Shown here: piece by piece, positions 59,931-64,000 of the stretch
Layout: every line of letters begins with the position of its first letter
Position numbering within the stretch: the first letter of the stretch is position 1
From: CAYPEK01 sp964409645
Lineage (GTDB): Bacteria; UBP15; UBA6099
Reading direction: 5' to 3'
Length of the DNA stretch: 64,000 nucleotides
Assembly: GCA_964409645.1 (NCBI GenBank)
Contig: CAYPEK010000003.1
Coordinates: 1 to 64,000, forward strand
Program-made: the position numbers and the translations under genes
Notes under the pieces: generated by a model
What the model was told of the DNA's origin: nothing
The model's input: the letters and a program-made list of their open reading frames with translations, nothing else
The model's database searches: none

Positions 59931-60023
59931 ACGATGTGAAACTTTGTAACTGTTGAAGAAACAAGGTTAAAACGGCGGGCAGGGAGCGGAAAGCCGGCCT
60001 ATTAAAGAGAGGAGCAGAGTAAA

Positions 60024-60194
60024 ATGCCGCACAAAATCACCGATGACTGTGTTGCTTGTGGAGCGTGTGAAGCGGAATGCCCGGTAGAGGCGATTAAAGA
60101 AGGCGATTCCAAATATTCGATCGATGCTTCACTGTGCACCGACTGTGGAAGCTGCGTCGAAGTTTGCCCCAATGACGCTATCGTAGAAGGATAA
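60024..60194 (+). CDS. 2[4Fe-4S] ferredoxin
   Basis: A 56-residue clostridial-type ferredoxin, an electron carrier with two cubane clusters. The two cluster motifs are CVACGACEAECP and CTDCGSCVEVCP, in the classical CxxCxxCxxxCP form, related by internal two-fold repeat. SD GAGAGGAGCAG. It is monocistronic with a strong terminator after it. It could serve the NfnAB fusion enzyme (40.1-42.4 kb), which uses ferredoxin. Confidence 0.97.
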   Translation: MPHKITDDCVACGACEAECPVEAIKEGDSKYSIDASLCTDCGSCVEVCPNDAIVEG

Positions 60195-60212
60195 TTATTA
60201 ACAGGTAGAGAC

Positions 60213-60246
60213 AAAAAAAGAGGCTTTCATTCGAAAGCCTCTTTTT
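60213..60246 (+). terminator. strong Rho-independent terminator
   Basis: GAGGCTTTC and GAAAGCCTC around a 4-nt loop, flanked by A7 and T5; after the ferredoxin gene and before the convergent znu operon. Confidence 0.93.
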
Positions 60247-60276
60247 GTTGTTTTTCACTCGATTCAGCTAAAGTTT

Positions 60277-61104
60277 TCATTTCATTGAATTTGAGATGGT
60301 GATTGTTTTCTTCTTGCCTTTAAGTATCCCCGAAACAAGAAAGATTATAGTTCCGATTAGCACTATAGTTGCTCCCGAAGCGATATTTAGGTAATAGCTC
60401 AGGAACAATCCGGACATAACATTTATCAATGAAAAAATGACTGATGCGATCAATACAGCTCTATAGTTTTTGAACCATAACTGTGCGGTGGCGGCAGGAA
60501 GAATCAAAAGAGCGGACACAAGAATAATTCCAATGACCTTCATGGCCATAACGACGGTTACCGCGATGAGAAGGAGAAGAAAGTTATAAAGAAAATCCAT
60601 TGGGAGTTTCAGTGTCCGGCCGAACTCTTCATCGAAGCACAGTATAAGAAATTCCTTGAAGAATACTACTATCGAAACGATCACGACAATTGCCATGAAA
60701 GCGATGCCGATTATGTCTCCTTTTGTAACAGCGAGTATGTTGCCGAATAAATAACCAAATAGATCGACTGTATAACTTTTTTTCAAGCCGATAAGAATAA
60801 TACCGATTGCCATAGCCGCGGCATACATAACGCCGATTGCCGTGTCTTCGGATACGCGTTTTATTTTGCTGACGCGTGCAATTCCAATCGCCGCGCCGGC
60901 CGAGAACAGTACCGAGACCCATACCGGATTAATGCCAAGGAATGAACCAAGCGCCATTCCGCCGAAAGCCGCATGCGTGATTCCGACCCCTATGAAGCCG
61001 AGGCTTCTGTTGACGACGTAAAATGATATTATCGGGCAGACGATGCTTATAAGTACACCGACGAAGATTGCCCTCTGCATGAATGTATATTGAAATATTT
61101 CCAT
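60277..61104 (-). CDS. znuB: zinc/manganese ABC transporter permease
   Basis: A 275-residue inner-membrane permease of the ZnuB/MntB family with eight or nine TM segments. Family features: FVGVLISIVCPIISFYVVNR, LGFIGVGITHAAFGGMALG and VVMAMKVIGIILVSALLILP AATA. It starts one base after the ATPase stop, so the genes are translationally coupled. Third gene of the operon znuA-znuC-znuB. Confidence 0.94.
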   Translation of the reverse strand: MEIFQYTFMQRAIFVGVLISIVCPIISFYVVNRSLGFIGVGITHAAFGGMALGSFLGINPVWVSVLFSAGAAIGIARVSKIKRVSEDTAIGVMYAAAMAIGIILIGLKKSYTVDLFGYLFGNILAVTKGDIIGIAFMAIVVIVSIVVFFKEFLILCFDEEFGRTLKLPMDFLYNFLLLLIAVTVVMAMKVIGIILVSALLILPAATAQLWFKNYRAVLIASVIFSLINVMSGLFLSYYLNIASGATIVLIGTIIFLVSGILKGKKKTITISNSMK

Positions 61105-61105
61105 A

Positions 61106-61900
61106 TCAGTGATGATGGCCGGAATGGTCCGGTTCTCCGTCTTGCCTCAGCACCATGCGATGAGGATATTTGCCGTGCAGAAAAATTTCCTTTTCTGATC
61201 CAAGATAATCGTCCGCGATAGGACAGGTGAGATGATCTGGTTTATCGTGAACATTAACGTTTATATTCACACATGCAACCTGATTGCATATTTTCGGCAC
61301 AACAGCCATGTCGTGTGTTACGAGCAGTATCGTGAGTTTAAGTTCATCTCTGATTATTCCGATAGCGTTATATAAAAGGTCTTGAGAGTTTGAATCCATA
61401 TTTGCAGCCGGTTCGTCTAGTAGAAGCAATTCCGGATTTGACACTATCGCTCTGGCGATAAAAACGCGCTGTTGCTGCCCGCCGCTCAATTCGGCAATAT
61501 GCCTATTCATGAGAGCTTCGATCCCCATACGACGTGCTGCGTCCATAGCCGCATCTTTGTGCTTATGAGTTACTTTTTTAATCAAACCAATATCGCCGTA
61601 CAATCCCATGACAATAACGTCAGATACTTTAATCGGAAAATTCCAATTAACGGATGCGTGCTGGGGCATGTAGCCGATTCTTTTTCCGTTGCGGCTTCCT
61701 TTGAGATTGAACGTGATTTTTCCGCTGTCGGGTTTAATCAGATCGGCAACAAGTTTAAGAAAAGTCGTTTTACCTCCTCCATTCGGTCCTACAATCCCGA
61801 AAACCTGCCCGCGCTCTATATGTAAGGAGACATCTGAAAGCGCAGTTTTGTCACCGTATCTGTATGATACATTTTCGAATGTTATAATCGGGTCGTTCAT
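61106..61900 (-). CDS. znuC: zinc/manganese ABC transporter ATPase
   Basis: A 264-residue ATPase with Walker A GPNGGGKTTFLKL, signature LSGGQQQRVFIARA, Walker B LLLLDEPAANMD and switch His TILLVTHDM. The YMPQHASVNWNFPIKVSDVV segment is typical of the Znu/Mnt group. The C-terminus is His-rich (DHSGHHH), a common accessory metal-binding tail. It is 24 nt behind znuA. Confidence 0.95.
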   Translation of the reverse strand: MNDPIITFENVSYRYGDKTALSDVSLHIERGQVFGIVGPNGGGKTTFLKLVADLIKPDSGKITFNLKGSRNGKRIGYMPQHASVNWNFPIKVSDVIVMGLYGDIGLIKKVTHKHKDAAMDAARRMGIEALMNRHIAELSGGQQQRVFIARAIVSNPELLLLDEPAANMDSNSQDLLYNAIGIIRDELKLTILLVTHDMAVVPKICNQVACVNINVNVHDKPDHLTCPIADDYLGSEKEIFLHGKYPHRMVLRQDGEPDHSGHHH

Positions 61901-61924
61901 GAATTGAATTTTAACTCTCCTGTA

Positions 61925-62866
61925 TTACTGTAATGCTTTTCTCATTACTTCAACATTTGTTTTAATCAGATTAATGTAATTATTGCGATCGCTGGATTCA
62001 GGACTTCCGATTGGATCCAGAACTAAGACTTTTATATTTGCTTCCGAAGCAAGAATTTCAACCGTCTTGGGGTTGAATTGAGGCTCTGAAAAAATTGCAT
62101 TAAGATTATGTGATTTAATCTGTTTGATCAGACTGGAGAGTTTTTCAGGTGTTATCTCTTTTCCGGGTGATTCTTCGATTGCCGCTATCTGTTTAAGGCC
62201 ATAGTCTTTCGCAAGATATCCCCATGCCGGATGAAAAGCTATAAATTCCTTATGTGAAAATAATTGCGTTTCACTCATGACCCATCTATCGAGTTCATTA
62301 AGCGAATTCACGTACGTTTTACATCTGTTGATAAAGTAATCTTTTTTCGATGGCTTTGCTTCAACGAGTGCGTCGCGTGTAACTTCGGCGATGATAATTG
62401 CATTTTTTGGGCTGAGCCAGATGTGAGGGTCGTACATCCCGTGATGATGTTCGGATTCTTCATGATCGGAAATGTGTTCTTCTTGCTCTTTTAGTGGCGC
62501 TATGTGATCGGCATAAACGATTTTAATCAGTCTGTCATTCTGAACATTTCCCAGCATTTTGTCCGACCAGAACTCGAGCCCGAGTCCAACAACTGCAAAT
62601 ATGTCTGCTTTGCTGACCGCTATCATGTCTTTCGGTAAAGGCTCGTAAGTGTGTGGAGACTGTCCGGGTTGTACGAGTTGTTTTACATCAACTTCATTGC
62701 CGCCGACGTTTTTTATAATATCAGCAATTGGAAATATGGATGTGACTATTTGCAATTTGTCATTTTTTTCGGGTGCAACTTTACCGGAGCAGCCCGAAAA
62801 TGTAAAACACAATAAAAAGAATAAAAGAATCCCAAGAAAATGGTGCTTACGAATATTGAATGTCAT
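61925..62866 (-). CDS. znuA: zinc-binding ABC transporter lipoprotein
   Basis: A 313-residue solute-binding protein of the ZnuA/TroA cluster. The start at 62866 (AGAGG before it) puts the lipoprotein signal (ILLFFLLCFTFSGC) at the N-terminus; Cys is the lipid-anchor. Metal ligands are recognisable in VQPGQSPHTYEPLP, YDPHIWLSPKNA and AFHPAWGYLAKDYG; an acidic His-rich loop (EEHISDHEESEHHHG) precedes the second and points to zinc rather than manganese. The GKEITPEKLSSLIKQIKSHN helix is standard. First gene of the operon, divergent from the GH38-type gene. Confidence 0.94.
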   Translation of the reverse strand: MTFNIRKHHFLGILLFFLLCFTFSGCSGKVAPEKNDKLQIVTSIFPIADIIKNVGGNEVDVKQLVQPGQSPHTYEPLPKDMIAVSKADIFAVVGLGLEFWSDKMLGNVQNDRLIKIVYADHIAPLKEQEEHISDHEESEHHHGMYDPHIWLSPKNAIIIAEVTRDALVEAKPSKKDYFINRCKTYVNSLNELDRWVMSETQLFSHKEFIAFHPAWGYLAKDYGLKQIAAIEESPGKEITPEKLSSLIKQIKSHNLNAIFSEPQFNPKTVEILASEANIKVLVLDPIGSPESSDRNNYINLIKTNVEVMRKALQ

Positions 62867-62977
62867 TGAGGCCTCTTTGTTTCTGTTCGACCTAAACAAA
62901 ATAACTCGACATCATTCATAAATCATTCTATATATATAGTATATTGACACTAATTTGATAATAGGGTGAGAGAAATT

Positions 62978-64000
62978 ATGGGCTCGACAAAGAACAAAAA
63001 TATTGCTTCGAAGTTCGGTTTGATATTGACTTTTCTATTATTGGCAAGTTCCGCAAAAGCAGAAGTCGAAGCGGTGTACTTATCTCCTCATTTTCACTAC
63101 GATCCGATTTTTGTTGAAGACCAGAATACCTATACGGATATCGGAATCGACAGATGCAGACGATATCTGAAATGCATAAAAGAGGACCCCGGGTGCGCGG
63201 CTGTGTTTTCCGAGATTGATTACCTGAAGCCGTTTTATGATACTTTTCCGGAGGAAAGAGAAGACGTACGAAAATTTATCGCGGAGAACAGACTTGAACT
63301 TGGAGGTTCTTATAACGAGCCGAATGAGATGAGTGTCGGCGGAGAAGGGCTTATAAGAAACATTCTCTATGGCAGAGCTTATCACGAAAAGGTCCTTGGA
63401 GATAAGCATGATCTCGTCTATATGCCGTTTGACGTGTTTGGCCATACGATTCAGCTTTCACAGATACTTAAGAAGTCTCGATATATCGGAATTATATGGA
63501 GGAAAGGGAATCCGGCGATTCCATCCACCGGCGGGACGACAGTACCCGGATTGCCTCAGGATTTTATAGGGTTGTCGCCGGACGGCTCGACGCTTCATCA
63601 CAGGCGGGAGCATTACAAGTCGTATTATGCGGGAAGCGAGAGCGACTTGCTGGGTAAAGTTAATAAGCGGATTAAATACCAGAATACGCTTGGACTTCCG
63701 TACGATTTCGGATTGCTTTCAAGAGATGACTTTTCGTATCCTGAGCCGTGGATAATAGGGAAAACGGAAACACTCAAGCAAAATAAGCCGCCAATATACA
63801 TTTCCGGCCCGTCGGCGTATTTCTACGCGATGGACAAAAAATTGAAGGAGAATAAGGCTTGGATGCCGGTGGTGTCGCGCGATTTCTCTTTGTATCACAC
63901 AGGGACGGCGCTGACCAGAGTCGATTTGAAAATTGGGTATCGATTAACGGAGAATATGTTGCTGGACTCAGAAAAGTTCAGTGTATTCGCGTCGATGTTC
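62978..64000 (+). CDS. exported GH38-type alpha-mannosidase-like protein, 3'-truncated by window edge
   Basis: The frame is open from ATG 62978 to the end of the window (341 codons), so the gene continues outside. GGGTGAGAG is the SD. A signal peptide (FGLILTFLLLASSAKA) is followed by YLSPHFHYDPIF (His40 and Asp42 as zinc ligands), GGSYNEPNEMSVGGEGLIRN and YMPFDVFGHTIQLSQIL, with Asp152 at the GH38 nucleophile place. This is the third GH38-type gene of the window, and clearly different from both others (for example GSYNEPNEM here versus GTWSENDSN). Substrate unknown. Divergent from znuA with about 110 nt between. Confidence 0.88.
   Translation, partial: MGSTKNKNIASKFGLILTFLLLASSAKAEVEAVYLSPHFHYDPIFVEDQNTYTDIGIDRCRRYLKCIKEDPGCAAVFSEIDYLKPFYDTFPEEREDVRKFIAENRLELGGSYNEPNEMSVGGEGLIRNILYGRAYHEKVLGDKHDLVYMPFDVFGHTIQLSQILKKSRYIGIIWRKGNPAIPSTGGTTVPGLPQDFIGLSPDGSTLHHRREHYKSYYAGSESDLLGKVNKRIKYQNTLGLPYDFGLLSRDDFSYPEPWIIGKTETLKQNKPPIYISGPSAYFYAMDKKLKENKAWMPVVSRDFSLYHTGTALTRVDLKIGYRLTENMLLDSEKFSVFASMF

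Noticed and set aside
62944..62949. TTGACA before the third GH38-type gene as a -35 box
   Set aside because: No -10-like hexamer lies at 16-18 nt; GATAAT at 8 nt is too close.
1..64000. CRISPR arrays, tRNA or rRNA genes, insertion sequences, prophage
   Set aside because: I looked for regularly spaced repeats, T-arm-like GGTTCGAxTCC motifs, rRNA cores and transposase motifs and saw none.

Overview
The window reads as a stretch of chromosome from a free-living Gram-negative bacterium. It encodes a TolC/adaptor/RND pump, a predicted outer-membrane beta-barrel, several Sec signal peptides and a lipoprotein. A fused electron-bifurcating transhydrogenase (NfnAB type), a 2[4Fe-4S] ferredoxin and QueH give it an anaerobic or microaerobic flavour. 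I cannot assign a phylum from sequence alone; the mix (several GH38-type genes, VIT/vWA protein, CheX fusion, DUF5665, LarC) would suit a deep-branching or poorly cultured lineage. I see no phage, insertion sequence, CRISPR array, rRNA or tRNA gene.

Layout. 1-9.1 kb: 3' part of glutamate dehydrogenase, an unusual KaiC-like/ATP-grasp protein, TldD, a secreted GH38 alpha-mannosidase, QueH. 9.2-19 kb: an envelope region holding two paralogous secreted proteins (about 10 kb and 16 kb) on either side of a GT4 glycosyltransferase, a polyprenyl-phosphate sugar transferase and a beta-barrel protein with a Cys-rich insert; then a VIT/vWA protein. 19-29.8 kb: a cytoplasmic GH38 protein, a tolC-adaptor-RND operon with a perfect palindromic operator at its promoter, a TetR regulator just downstream, and an MBL-fold hydrolase. 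29.8-34 kb: a fatty acid beta-oxidation operon (fused hydroxyacyl-CoA dehydrogenase/enoyl-CoA hydratase plus thiolase) behind a strong promoter with a perfect CRP-type site at the predicted start of transcription and a roughly 220-nt leader. 34-42.5 kb: small membrane proteins (CD225, DUF2752), lipase and TPR protein, amidohydrolase, stand-alone lasso-B2-like protease, NfnAB fusion. 42.6-50.5 kb: FlgM-like protein, CCA-adding enzyme, a sensor without output domain, DUF5665, excisionase-like HTH, STAS protein, histidine phosphatase, TPR protein plus ABC exporter. 50.5-59.9 kb: PHP metallohydrolase, CheY plus a CheX fused to MshEN-like repeats, a divergent GGDEF protein, LarC, CvpA, Dus, MobB. 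60-64 kb: ferredoxin, ZnuABC zinc uptake, and the start of a third GH38-type gene that runs off the end.

The most informative signals are regulatory: two cases where a perfect palindrome sits on the predicted transcription start (22036-22053 and 29998-30013), and two genes whose promoters predict nearly leaderless mRNAs (47976 and 54681). The most system-like group is CheY + MshEN-CheX divergent from a GGDEF protein (53.2-56.4 kb), which may link c-di-GMP to dephosphorylation of a CheY. All functional statements are from reading motifs by eye; no database search was run.
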